This document shows, piece by piece, positions 27,901 to 35,576 of a stretch of 45,007 nt of DNA (its first letter is position 1; each line of letters begins with the position of its first letter). Origin of the DNA: Cytophagaceae bacterium (lineage in GTDB: Bacteria > Bacteroidota > Bacteroidia > Cytophagales > Flexibacteraceae); assembly GCA_027487695.1 (NCBI GenBank), contig JAIYDB010000111.1, positions 1 to 45,007 of the forward strand, given 5' to 3'. Below the pieces are notes generated by a model. That model was not told where the DNA came from. It saw nothing but the letters and a program-made list of their open reading frames with translations, and made no database searches. Position numbers and translations under genes: made by a program.

Positions 27901-30534
27901 TATTGAAGAAGCTGTTGAAATAGCAACTACCGTACTACCATCTGCCACGGTTTGACCTACTGTATAAGTTGCACCATCTGAAGGAACAAAAGTGGGGGCA
28001 GAACCTACTTTTTGTAAAACTAAAATACTTGAATTACCCGTAAAGTCTGCCGCTAAACTGATAGAAGTTGCACTTGAAATTACTCCTGTTAAAGTGGTTG
28101 TACCAATAGGATCTATTGCCAATGAGTTAGCTGTAACACTTGTGCCAGTAGTTCTATAACAATTGGAAGTGGTGTTATATTCATAAACCACAAAGTCAAA
28201 GGCAGTTGCACAAGTCAAATTAGTTACATTTGCCGAAGTTCCTGTTCCTTGATATACTATTTTGCCATCGCCCAAAGTTGCAGCAGATGCATAGTTTGCA
28301 TTACCTGTATAAGCTGTTCCAGAAACTGGGGTAGCAGTGCCGCCTGTTGGTAAGGCAACAACAATTACCGCATTGCCATTGCCTCTGGTCCAAGATAAAT
28401 TGACACCACAGCCAGTTGGATTTGCTGCTAAATTACTTACCCCAGTAGTTGGAGCAGTACAAGTGGTGGCACAGCTAAAAGTATGACTACCAAGGTTAGA
28501 GATATCGTCTAACGTAAAGGCGGTCCATTGGGTACCAAGCGTACTAAATCCACAACTCGCTTCTGAGTTACTCACTAAGCCAGCACAAACTGAACTATTT
28601 CTTCGCCAAGTTTTATCGACCGTGGTATTGATACTTGCTGCCCAACTTACGCCAGGGTCGCAACCTATCTGACCGAAGATATCAACATAGGCATTGGTGC
28701 TTATTTTGAAAAGCCCTAGTGCATCGTCGCCATTAAAATTGGCAGCATTACTTATTTCTGCAGCACCTGTAAAAATAGTAGCACTGGTGTTCCTATACAC
28801 TTTACTAGTTCCAGCTGCTAAGGTACCTGAAAGGGTGATATCGGCGGTTGCTGTTGCGCCACCATTAGCAAATAACCTTAGTTTATAATCTGAAAGGTCA
28901 ATAGTGGCATTTGAAGTATTTGTAATTTCAATGTACTTGTTATTGCTACTGCCCTCAATGTATTCGCTGAAAATAAGGTCGTTACCAGCGCCACCTGCAC
29001 TTGGTGCAATAGTGGTAATATTGGCAACATTGCCCGCTGCTAAAGTACTATTATACACAATAGTAGCGCCCGAACAATTGTATTCAAAAATAGCAACATG
29101 GTAAGTATTACTAGCATCTAAACCACGAATGGTTGCAGTATTGGCAGTACCTACATAGGCTACATAATTTCCTGTGCCTATTTGGGTGCCGGTTCTGTAA
29201 TCAGTAGTGCTACTTGGTGCTGAATAAGTGGTTCCATTTACAGGAGTGCCGTTTACTGCACTACCTGCCCTAACCAATACAATTCTGGCAGCTCCATTGC
29301 CGTTGGTCCAATTCAAAGTAAACTGACTGCTAGTTGCACCGCTTGCTGCCGAACTTGTAGCTTGAGTTGATGGAGCAGTACAGCTTGATGTTGTTGCACT
29401 AGATGCTCCACCTGAAATTGTACTTAAATATTGGGCTGTTGTTCCGCTGCAATTGTATTCAAAAACTCTTGCGTAATAAGTGGTACCTGCGCTAAGTCCG
29501 CTGGTAATAGTTACAGAAGTACCGCTACCATTATACACCACAAAACCACCACCTAAGGCAGTGCCTGAACCATAGGTTTGGCTAGCTATATAAGCTGTTA
29601 AATCGGCAGGACCTATACTAAAATCTGAATTTGGTTTTACTACAACCAACCTTGTAGTACCATTACCGTTGGTCCAGTTAATTGTAGCAGTACTTGTACC
29701 TGTGGCTGTGAAACTAGTAATTACTGCTTGGGTAGTTGGGTCGGTGCAAGTTGGCGTGGCATATCCCCAAGCCCTACCTACTAATTCTGGATAATCAACA
29801 TAAGGATTTCTATTGCCTTGGGCGGTTTCAACACGGTTATTACGGGTAATTTCAGTAGCATCTACAGGGTCGTTTAAGTGCCATTGATATAATACATCAG
29901 GATCAGCAACGCCTGTAATTGAACCCGCAATGGTTGGGTACATCGTATAAAAATAGAAAATAGCCCTTGCGCAATTCCCTTTGTGTGCTTCTGGAACTTC
30001 AAAGGCATTATTTCCTGCAGTTGTAAATTCAGAATAGAGGTTAATGTTGGAGGTTGGAATGGTGCTTTGTGTTGTATAGGTATTGCTAATGCTCCTTAAC
30101 CAAGTAGTTGTGGTATTATCAGGAATATCAGCAAAAACATTGTTACTTCTCAGGCTATTGGCATCTTCTTGTGTAGGAAACAAGTGGTGTAAATCGGCCT
30201 TAGGCACTGCCGATTCAGCAAAAAATGACTGCGGTACCGTATGCTCTGTATTAATAGGCGGTATATATGAACTATTAGCTGCCGTAACATAATGACCTGT
30301 ATAAACGCAATAAACCCGATTATCAGATGCCCTATCTACTGTATTAAACATTGCCCTCCGAGCAGCATCATAACCCAGACTACTATGTTGCCCATCGTAC
30401 CAATTCGTTTTTAGCCAAGTTCTTAAAGTAGCACCGCTAATAGTAGAAGGTGGAGCAGATTGCCCATAACTAAAACCTATTACAGCACAAACTAAACCTA
30501 TGGTAATGCAAAAACGCTTGTAAAATTGCTTCAT
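21937..30534 (-). CDS. Giant secreted endonuclease I protein with lamin-tail and FN3-like domains and T9SS sorting domain
   Basis: I chose the ATG at 30534 (2865 residues); it begins the signal peptide 'MKQFYKRFCITIGLVCAVIG', while the frame continues to a TTG at 30558. Residues ~32-257 are an endonuclease I (EndA/NucM/Vvn-like) domain: 'NTEHTVPQSFF' with the catalytic His, 'KADLHHLFPT', 'NCARAIFYFYTMYP' and 'QGNRNPYVDYPELV'. These enzymes cut DNA and RNA outside the cell. FN3-like repeats ('SWTNGNGxxRIVLV', 'GTTYYARVFEYNCSG') occur near residues 263, 383, 693, 1025 and 1548. Two lamin-tail domains start near 515 and 1160 ('SEYIEGSSNNKYIEI', 'SEYVEGSSNNKYIEV'). Adhesin-like beta repeats follow, and the last ~190 residues hold 'LLQWSTLSELNNQGFAIE' and a sorting-type terminus. 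It is probably a cell-surface or released nuclease for DNA scavenging; this role is inferred. Confidence 0.88.
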   Translation of the reverse strand: MKQFYKRFCITIGLVCAVIGFSYGQSAPPSTISGATLRTWLKTNWYDGQHSSLGYDAARRAMFNTVDRASDNRVYCVYTGHYVTAANSSYIPPINTEHTVPQSFFAESAVPKADLHHLFPTQEDANSLRSNNVFADIPDNTTTTWLRSISNTYTTQSTIPTSNINLYSEFTTAGNNAFEVPEAHKGNCARAIFYFYTMYPTIAGSITGVADPDVLYQWHLNDPVDATEITRNNRVETAQGNRNPYVDYPELVGRAWGYATPTCTDPTTQAVITSFTATGTSTATINWTNGNGTTRLVVVKPNSDFSIGPADLTAYIASQTYGSGTALGGGFVVYNGSGTSVTITSGLSAGTTYYARVFEYNCSGTTAQYLSTISGGASSATTSSCTAPSTQATSSAASGATSSQFTLNWTNGNGAARIVLVRAGSAVNGTPVNGTTYSAPSSTTDYRTGTQIGTGNYVAYVGTANTATIRGLDASNTYHVAIFEYNCSGATIVYNSTLAAGNVANITTIAPSAGGAGNDLIFSEYIEGSSNNKYIEITNTSNATIDLSDYKLRLFANGGATATADITLSGTLAAGTSKVYRNTSATIFTGAAEISNAANFNGDDALGLFKISTNAYVDIFGQIGCDPGVSWAASINTTVDKTWRRNSSVCAGLVSNSEASCGFSTLGTQWTAFTLDDISNLGSHTFSCATTCTAPTTGVSNLAANPTGCGVNLSWTRGNGNAVIVVALPTGGTATPVSGTAYTGNANYASAATLGDGKIVYQGTGTSANVTNLTCATAFDFVVYEYNTTSNCYRTTGTSVTANSLAIDPIGTTTLTGVISSATSISLAADFTGNSSILVLQKVGSAPTFVPSDGATYTVGQTVADGSTVVAISTASSINLTGLTAGTTYFYTGFSYNGATTTSNFEATGTTAISITPNTIAISPSIGTICQNTGTTTSSFSIPVTMAAAPNAGNQYIAELSNASGSFTSPTTILTVTSTAATYTFANVNVANSIATGTGYKVRVRSTNPALTSAESSNFSIVSSPSVVTGVAVTSTAVANFQLSWAVPTTCFDEVLVVGGTAAIAATPTGDGSAYTANASLNPGTGTSLGNGKVVYKGTGNSVVIAVANNTTYHFAVYTRLGTAWSEAVTTSALASDAIGQAPASGDIIFTQVDHDLFGSDLIISEYVEGSSNNKYIEVFNPTNATVDLSTYALKFYANGGATSSQTTAMSGNLLPGKVAVFRNSSAVLTLPSGVTAANNSAVQYNGDDAIEIGKGASFATSVDIFGNIGCDPGTAWTSGSFSTLDKTLVRKISVVNGVTTDPTNAPCSFPTLGTEWDQSNVDVVSNLGLHKAEVSRRTKVQLLTLKKMNLNSIKLTDRGLCSAGSFLDITNDALITFPSSGLESVPAGTFVNIIWNATGTNDLNASDGVITIYGGIANASNLNQNVGDQLILYSGTENLLTTCATTASTPTFLAGFNFGLNNWKTSNGSVTEQSNSYAPSVGLNLNIGNSNANIANDYRFTGAVSGTSTDIKATSSSGTLNTANWSLTENTDGLFTTKDIKMAAPVYSSGTATVTGITKTSAIIDFSGVTFSGIEGSPRYVVVLHTTTTGTPVDRYTSYAANAAYGSAPLVKTAITGTPTSSESDLVSGLTLTNGAGRIVYLGEDKLVTVTGLTKNTSYTYSIHAFNGNTWTAAYSAKNANAGGSFTTLNPTISLAVNGNTVAANGNVNFGTVVAGNSQTFTLRISANGNANLESVAITAVPGSFIAPSSTVNAGQFTDVVFTLTPSVGNNSYSINVASDATNASPYSIGISFTGITSNSSEVLVTASGYSSNINYSAYQSATVTNLNSVPVLNFSITDDVITAGSDNLSTIINSILIQSNNVAAIRDAGIYVGSTKIGSLTSKDDINNRLIFTGLAHSVPDNNTNSFALKVTFNTTVTDNEQLSFSFHSIVASSAGSGIAAYSGTTPITGDINRLEVTASVLSFKNTITATPSDGQSLVNFQLYAVDGFGNTDLDYEQPVSLSLLPNTTDALIPSGLSIESGMLSLNGASNIPVYENITGLQIQATSGSFTITSSAFNTSFTEYTIIEKRTIAGGNYTDVIWESVLANAPFATSTSGKYGRVRKASETAYDEVIQHAVSFTGSAIAGKVIVENNGAFTVSNATTLSQNLEVKAGGSLIAKAAITKANGSQIILDNGSLFEVDMPSATLTQVRTNLDANLVPSIGSTVYLKNVPAQTWVAQDMVTRNIGSSIACFDNLRVRAANGVVTLGAVNKNIASGSLVIDNANDTVYLSASSAGTTQTQEVKRLEVLGKFSLSTSTQTTDSLVLNADTLVIGNNALFTKKHPNTKAEIFVSGPLTFGSSATIKGEGSDNLRLRLMGAPTLQSIDIATTLGSNTTLWIDEANAQLSRNLVLAESAKCKLTGALNTSSYSVSGAGTFEIATDGTIIFGAATGTTGIATAIQTANKSYSNNANYRFVGDGNTGAEFPKRVKSLQIMGATNGLVSLTDSLVVTDNLVLGGGKLKLNGGRLILGENGVPATVVQTGDSAQNYIDASEYSVKLALNTEEPEMSLPLGTSAHYLPIKVSLNNVVAQANPFLIAEVKGQVLPSLVAESPNHYLNNYWNIDPINFTTTSYSVRLSYPTARVTGNSSYLIPYKFNNTSGLLRAGLNNYTRTTTGNYQTLTWNGLTSFSSFGAGDGEDLLPVTFSGFTAKLRNGAALLQWSTLSELNNQGFAIERSTDGITFSKMGFVKGAGTTNAKMQYQYTDYGFNGSAYYRLVQTDYDGKTYTTAPQYLNADATGFVVEIETNPAENISLLASYGNEKVSISVINNMGTQVFASEGKFERVATALKIASAKYAIGMYVVRVNSAYQTNSLKVILKVNH

Positions 30535-30702
30535 AGTAAATGGGTAAATTACTAACAAAAGTAGCTTTCTTTATTGAACTAGAGTTTACCTCACTATTAA
30601 CTATGTTTTGAATTAGACATTATAATTTAATTTTAGCTTTCCTTACATTTTTGTATTTTGCCAATATTATTTCTCAAACCACTAAATAGCCGTTTTCTGT
30701 AT

Positions 30703-31314
30703 ATGCATTCATTTAAAAATTTATTTTTTGCTTTTGTAATGGGAGCTTCGGCTGCATTTATCATTGCTTGTTCCGAAGAAGAATCTACCAATCAGCCTGC
30801 CAAACCTACAGTTGCCGATTTTAAAGCAGTTCCGCAGTTAAAAAAAGGTAATTACTGGATATACATTTTACAAGAATTAAATGCCCAAGGCGTAACTATA
30901 AAATCATATACCGACTCTGTTTGGGTAGTTTCGGATACTATAGAGAACGGCGTGCATTACTCTGTGGTGCGTTCTTCACTTTCAGGATCTTTTAAAACAT
31001 ATCAAGATACAGCAGGGATGTTAAGAAACGATTTAAAAGAGGTCCTTTTTGCACCTAAAACTGGTCCATTAGGTAAGGAAAGCTGCTATTCATTATCCGT
31101 GACCGATACCTTATCGAACATCAATTTCCCAGTTGGGAAATTGGTTGCTGCATCAGTTGTTTATACAAAAGATAATAGCTGCCCAATTCCTTTAGATATT
31201 GAACGTAAAGTGTACTACTACGTGAACAAAATTGGACTTGTTGGCTATGAAGATTTTAAAGCAGGCAAGGTAGTTTTTGAATCTAAACTACTACGCTACA
31301 AGGTTAAAGAGTAA
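30703..31314 (+). CDS. Small putative lipoprotein of unknown function
   Basis: The ATG at 30703 is preferred over the in-frame TTG at 30658, because it gives a lipoprotein signal peptide ending in the lipobox 'FIIAC' (Cys23), followed by SEEES, a polar linker and a Pro-rich tract. The 203-residue protein has no motif I recognise. The mature part has 'LKKGNYWIYILQEL' and 'YYYVNKIGLVGYEDFKAG', a pattern seen in Bacteroidota hypothetical lipoproteins with a beta-rich fold. It is divergent from the endonuclease I gene and its stop codon lies only one base from the end of the convergent DUF4292 gene, leaving no room for a separate terminator. Confidence 0.8.
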   Translation: MHSFKNLFFAFVMGASAAFIIACSEEESTNQPAKPTVADFKAVPQLKKGNYWIYILQELNAQGVTIKSYTDSVWVVSDTIENGVHYSVVRSSLSGSFKTYQDTAGMLRNDLKEVLFAPKTGPLGKESCYSLSVTDTLSNINFPVGKLVAASVVYTKDNSCPIPLDIERKVYYYVNKIGLVGYEDFKAGKVVFESKLLRYKVKE

Positions 31315-31315
31315 C

Positions 31316-32200
31316 CTATTCTTCTGCATTTAACTGCACTTGAACCATGTTCCTATAGCCAGCAGGTACTTCATAGGGAAATGCTAAAGTGTTATCGGCT
31401 TGCTCGGTTTTTTGGTGTTCTAAATCTACTGTAATCTTAGATTTCTCTCTTTGGTCCTTAAAATCCTGCTCAATAAGTATGTTCTTTTTAAGTGGGAACA
31501 GCTGAGAAAAGTTCAATACTGATTGATGGTTTGCATACTGAACCCACATTGAGGCTTTAAATTTCGGACTTTGGGTTTCAATCAGAACCTCAGTTGATCG
31601 GTTTAATTGCGGAGCAAGCAATTGCGTAATTGTTGGGTTACCAAGTGTAATTAACTTATACATTAATGGTTTACCTCCTGTACTATCAGGGACAATGTTA
31701 TTTACACCAACGGGTAAGGTATTGCCAAGCATAATTGCCTGCACCATTTTAAAGTTAATGGGCACACCTGTTAGCTGACTTAACTGATCATAGCTTAAAT
31801 GACCATAATTTCTATTGATTTTATCTACAAACTTAAGGCTATCGGTAGTAAACAAAACCCGCATTACCTCAATGCCTAGTCCTGGCGTAATACTTAACCA
31901 TATCAGACTATCTTCAGCCATTCTGAGCGATGCAGTTGCCTTATGACCGCTGCCGTTCATCTCATATTCAAACTTTAATTTACCTTTCAGGTACTTAAAT
32001 CCTTCAAAATCGGCAAAAGGAATGGCACCTAAACCATTCTCACTTTCAGGCGAAACACCGCCCGGCGGAATTGGTGGCTGCAATGATGCTGTTGAACTTT
32101 GAACCTTTGGACTATTGGCTACTTGTTTGGTTTTACATCCAGTTACCAATAAAACCAAAACCAGTAAGCCAAGTAACTTATTCAATAAGTGCGCCTGCAT
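31316..32200 (-). CDS. DUF4292 lipoprotein
   Basis: The 294-residue protein has a lipoprotein signal ('LLGLLVLVLLVTGCKTK', lipobox VTGC at residues 19-22). The mature part fits DUF4292 ('FEGFKYLKGKLKFEYEMNG', 'DSLIWLSITPGLGIEVMRV', 'LSQLTGVPINF'). This family is widespread in Bacteroidota; the repeated amphipathic beta strands and membrane anchor suggest a LolB-like lipoprotein carrier fold, which is an inference. It overlaps the end of the upstream TPR gene by 23 bases, so the two are co-transcribed and probably translationally coupled. The pairing suggests a shared envelope role. Confidence 0.8.
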   Translation of the reverse strand: MQAHLLNKLLGLLVLVLLVTGCKTKQVANSPKVQSSTASLQPPIPPGGVSPESENGLGAIPFADFEGFKYLKGKLKFEYEMNGSGHKATASLRMAEDSLIWLSITPGLGIEVMRVLFTTDSLKFVDKINRNYGHLSYDQLSQLTGVPINFKMVQAIMLGNTLPVGVNNIVPDSTGGKPLMYKLITLGNPTITQLLAPQLNRSTEVLIETQSPKFKASMWVQYANHQSVLNFSQLFPLKKNILIEQDFKDQREKSKITVDLEHQKTEQADNTLAFPYEVPAGYRNMVQVQLNAEE

Positions 32201-33902
32201 TTATTTTCTTTTCAAGGTTTTCAGGATTATCGGCACCGTTTTGTTTTGCCATACGCCACTTTTCCAAAGCTTTATCCTTAAGACCAAGTTTGAAGTACAC
32301 ATCGCCCAAATGTTCAATTACAGTAGCGTCGCCTGTTTTTATAGCTGCCTTTTCTAACCATTCTTTGGCTTTATCGTATTCCTTTAGTTGGTATAAAATC
32401 CAACCATAAGTATCTTGATAAGTAGGATTATCACCTTCTAACTCTACTAGCTTTTCACCCATTTTTTTAGCAAGAGTTAACTTTTCTTTCCTAACAGAAA
32501 GAAAGTAACTGTAGTTATTTAGCACTACCGTACTATTTGGGTCGGCTGCTAAGGCTTCTTCATAGGCTGCATCGCTTTTCTTGAATTGCTTAAGCTCATT
32601 GTACAAATCGCCAAGCATAGCATTGCATTCAAACACAAGGCTCGCATTTTCCGATTGGTACTTTTTGGCAGCTTCTAAAGCGTTTGCAGCATCTTGATTT
32701 TTCTTTTGAAACAGATTTGCTCTGCCTTTATAGAACCACATAATGCCATTGGTAGGGAAGTTTTCTAAGGCCTTTTCTGCGTGCTTAGCAACCGAATCTA
32801 CCTCATTTAACTCGCTATCAATCAGTACCACTTGCTCCCATACCTGCTGATTAGAACTCATGATAGAAAGACTTTTCAGGTAGTTTTGTCTGGCGTCTTT
32901 CTTTTGCTTATTCAAGTTCAGGAAATCGCCTTGGAAAGCCCAAGCCTTGGCATCTTCTGGGTGTGCCTTTACTATTAAACCAGCCCATCTGATTACTTTG
33001 GTGGCTTCTTCATCGTTTTTATAACCTCCTAAGTATTGCGCTAAAACTCTAACCTTTTCATCAATGTTCAAGTCAGGGTCAAGCAACGGTGCATCTAGGT
33101 AAGACTCGGCCTTAGTCCTGTTATTCACATTTAAGTAGTAGCTATACAGCATTAAACTGGCATAGCTATTTGCTTCTTTTGCAAGTACTTGGTTTAACAC
33201 TTCTACCGCGTCCTTTTCCATTTTGTTGCTCATAAGCAACTCAGCTAAAATCAAACGGTACCTCACTTCAAACGGATTGGCTTCAATGAGCTTGCGCATC
33301 TCTTTAATGGCTAAGTCCATTTTATTCATTTGCAAGTACACCTGCTGCTTTTGCCTTACAACTTCTTCGCTTAAACCATAGGCCTTTTCAATTTTATCCA
33401 TGGTTTGCAAGGCTTGCTTAAAGGCGCGTTGCCTTAAATACGCATTAGCCAATTCAAACAGATGCTCATTTGAGTTCGGAATCTTTTCAATTAATTCTTC
33501 ATAAATCTCGGCGGCGTTCTTGTAGTCCTTTTGGTCTTCATACGCCTTGGCGAGCATTAAATAATAGTAGGGATTGGTTTTATCAATCTCTAAAGCCTTT
33601 TTGGCGTAAGTAACCGCATTACCAATATCGGCTAATTCTTCATAGGCCTTAGCCATTGAATATAGTAGGCCTGCATTTTCAGGGGAAAATCTTTGTGCTT
33701 GTTCAAAATACTCTAATGCCCTTTTAGGGTCATCAATCATCATCATTTTTAGCCCATCCTGAAACAGTTCAGCCGAACGCAAACTATCAGAGGCCGAAAT
33801 ACTATTGCCTTTCTTCTTTCTGCGCTGCGCCTCTGCCTGAAAAGGGGTAGCTAATGCGAACAAAAGCACAAAGCCTACCACTACTAATTTTTGTATGTAC
33901 AT
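32178..33902 (-). CDS. Periplasmic TPR-repeat protein
   Basis: The 574-residue protein has a signal peptide ('LVVVGFVLLFALATPFQAEA', then basic QRRKKKG). Tetratricopeptide repeats run along almost the whole length, beginning with 'DPKRALEYFEQAQRFSPEN', 'NAVTYAKKALEIDKTNPYY' and 'NAAEIYEELIEKIPNSNEH' and ending with 'YDKAKEWLEKAAIKTGDA' and 'DKALEKWRMAKQNGADNPE'. TPR arrays act as protein-protein scaffolds. It overlaps the downstream DUF4292 lipoprotein gene, and together they may form a periplasm or outer-membrane assembly unit. A terminator hairpin lies between this gene and the nucleotidyltransferase gene upstream, so the pair may have its own promoter. Confidence 0.85.
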   Translation of the reverse strand: MYIQKLVVVGFVLLFALATPFQAEAQRRKKKGNSISASDSLRSAELFQDGLKMMMIDDPKRALEYFEQAQRFSPENAGLLYSMAKAYEELADIGNAVTYAKKALEIDKTNPYYYLMLAKAYEDQKDYKNAAEIYEELIEKIPNSNEHLFELANAYLRQRAFKQALQTMDKIEKAYGLSEEVVRQKQQVYLQMNKMDLAIKEMRKLIEANPFEVRYRLILAELLMSNKMEKDAVEVLNQVLAKEANSYASLMLYSYYLNVNNRTKAESYLDAPLLDPDLNIDEKVRVLAQYLGGYKNDEEATKVIRWAGLIVKAHPEDAKAWAFQGDFLNLNKQKKDARQNYLKSLSIMSSNQQVWEQVVLIDSELNEVDSVAKHAEKALENFPTNGIMWFYKGRANLFQKKNQDAANALEAAKKYQSENASLVFECNAMLGDLYNELKQFKKSDAAYEEALAADPNSTVVLNNYSYFLSVRKEKLTLAKKMGEKLVELEGDNPTYQDTYGWILYQLKEYDKAKEWLEKAAIKTGDATVIEHLGDVYFKLGLKDKALEKWRMAKQNGADNPENLEKKINAGALIE

Positions 33903-33958
33903 ATATCAAATACCCTTGGGTAATAATAAGGCTGTTTAATCAGATTTCAATATAAGAA

Positions 33959-33990
33959 AAACCGCCGTTCTTTAACAGTAACGGCGGTTT
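33959..33990 (-). terminator. Terminator after the nucleotidyltransferase gene
   Basis: AAACCGCCGTT / AACGGCGGTTT form an 11-bp perfect stem with a 10-nt loop; on the minus strand a TTTTTCTT tract follows. It lies 36 bases past the stop at 34026 and separates this gene from the TPR-DUF4292 pair. Confidence 0.85.
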
Positions 33991-34025
33991 AGCAAATATC
34001 GTTTATTTTGACCGATAATTTATAG

Positions 34026-35027
34026 TTACGCAATTACGTTGTAATCGCCTACGCTTAAATCGGCTGGCTTTCCGTGTACGTGCGCAAAATTACCTACCAT
34101 AGAATTTTCTACGTTGGCCTGCTTAATATGGGCGTTTTCTTGAACAATGCTGTTTGCTACAACGCTGTGCTCAATCTTTGTACCATTGCCAATACTTGCA
34201 TGTGGACCAACTACAGAATTGGTAATTACTGCACCTTCGCCAATATAGCTTGGTTGTATAATTACTGAATTGGTAATGGTTGCAGAAGCCGAAACTAGAT
34301 TTTCGTGTGCAATGAATTCTAAATAACGTTGGTTAGTATTTACGGTGCTGTTCTTGTTACCACAATCTAACCACTCAGTCACCTCACCTGGAACAAAGTT
34401 TACACCTTTGTTCTTCATGTTTTCTAAAGCATTGGTTAACTGGTATTCACCTTTATCAGTGATGTTGTTATCCATCAAATACTTTAATTCTGCTTTTAGG
34501 TTAGCTCCATCGTTAAAGTAATAGATACCGATAATGGCAAGGTCACTTACGAAAGTTTCAGGCTTTTCAACAAAATCGGTAATCTTACCTGCATTGTTCA
34601 ATTTCACCACACCAAACGGACGAGGGTCTTCTACTTTCTGCACCCAAATGGTATTTTCTTGAGTACCATCTAGTGTAAAGTTAGCCTTGAATAAAGTATC
34701 GGCAAAGGCAACAACAACGTTACCTTCTAAAGCACTTTCAGCACACATGATAGCATGGGCAGTACCCAAAGCTTCATCCTGATAGTGGATAGTACCTTTT
34801 GCTCCTTGCGATTCTGCAATGGCAATCAATTTCTTTTCAACTGCACTGCCAAACCTTCCGATAATAAAGGCAACCTCATCTACCGATTGACCACAAACCT
34901 TTACAATATCTTCTACCAGACGTTGTACAATTGGCTTGCCCGCAATAGGAATAAGTGGTTTGGGAACAGTAAGGGTATGAGGCCTCATACGCTTGCCCAT
35001 ACCTGCCATTGGAATAATAATCTTCAT
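34026..35027 (-). CDS. Sugar-1-phosphate nucleotidylyltransferase with beta-helix tail
   Basis: The 333-residue protein opens with the nucleotidyltransferase signature 'MKIIIPMAGMGKRMRPHTLT' followed by 'PKPLIPIAGKPI' (residues 1-35), which binds the NTP, and has 'VVVAFADTLF' with the metal-binding Asp. Residues ~245-333 are hexapeptide-like repeats ('ATITNSVIIQPSYIGEGAVI', 'SIGNGTKIEHSVV') that form a left-handed beta-helix. It should couple a sugar phosphate to a nucleotide in the cytoplasm (UDP-, dTDP- or GDP-sugar synthesis), feeding cell-wall or polysaccharide pathways. The sugar cannot be told from sequence; GlmU-like and RmlA-like specificities are both possible. It is 101 bases downstream of dut in the same direction. 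Confidence 0.85.
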   Translation of the reverse strand: MKIIIPMAGMGKRMRPHTLTVPKPLIPIAGKPIVQRLVEDIVKVCGQSVDEVAFIIGRFGSAVEKKLIAIAESQGAKGTIHYQDEALGTAHAIMCAESALEGNVVVAFADTLFKANFTLDGTQENTIWVQKVEDPRPFGVVKLNNAGKITDFVEKPETFVSDLAIIGIYYFNDGANLKAELKYLMDNNITDKGEYQLTNALENMKNKGVNFVPGEVTEWLDCGNKNSTVNTNQRYLEFIAHENLVSASATITNSVIIQPSYIGEGAVITNSVVGPHASIGNGTKIEHSVVANSIVQENAHIKQANVENSMVGNFAHVHGKPADLSVGDYNVIA

Positions 35028-35128
35028 TGCAATTAATTCTTAATTGTGTTGGTTATTGATTGTTTTCTTGACGAGGAGCTATTTGAGCTGAAAAATGCAA
35101 AGTAATATTGCTTTTCCAAAACTTAACC

Positions 35129-35566
35129 CTAGATTTTTCCTGTTGAACCATAGCCACCAGCACCTCTTTCGGTATCTGAGAGCACTTCTGAAGGTATCCA
35201 ACTTATTTGTTGGTATGCAGCAACTACCATCTGAGCTATGCGTTCGCCATTGGCAATTGCAAAGACTTGTTGGCTATGATTAATAAGCAAAACTTTTATT
35301 TCGCCTCGATAATCTGCATCTATAGTACCTGGAGAATTTAGTACAGTTATACCGTGTTTGAAAGCCAAACCAGAACGTGGCCTTATTTGGGCTTCATAAC
35401 CATCTGGCAATTCAATGAATAAGCCAGTTGGGATAAGCGCAGTTTTACCTGGCTCAAGCAGTATATCTGCTTCCAAATTTGCCCTTAAGTCCAGACCTGC
35501 GCTTAATGGTGTGGCATATTCTGGTAAAGCGTGACTGCTTTTGTTGATAACTTTGATAGGTAGCAT
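35129..35566 (-). CDS. dut: dUTP diphosphatase (dUTPase)
   Basis: The 145-residue protein is the usual length of trimeric dUTPases and has all five conserved motifs in order: AGLDLRA (23-29), RPRSGLA (62-68), [11 protein letters not shown] (80-90) with the catalytic Asp, GERIAQMVV (107-115), and the C-terminal Gly-rich [10 protein letters not shown] (134-143). It hydrolyses dUTP to dUMP and pyrophosphate, keeping uracil out of DNA and supplying thymidylate synthesis. It starts 10 bases after the aminopeptidase P stop codon, so the genes are probably in one operon. Confidence 0.95.
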   Translation of the reverse strand: MLPIKVINKSSHALPEYATPLSAGLDLRANLEADILLEPGKTALIPTGLFIELPDGYEAQIRPRSGLAFKHGITVLNSPGTIDADYRGEIKVLLINHSQQVFAIANGERIAQMVVAAYQQISWIPSEVLSDTERGAGGYGSTGKI

Positions 35567-35576
35567 AGTTTCTGAA

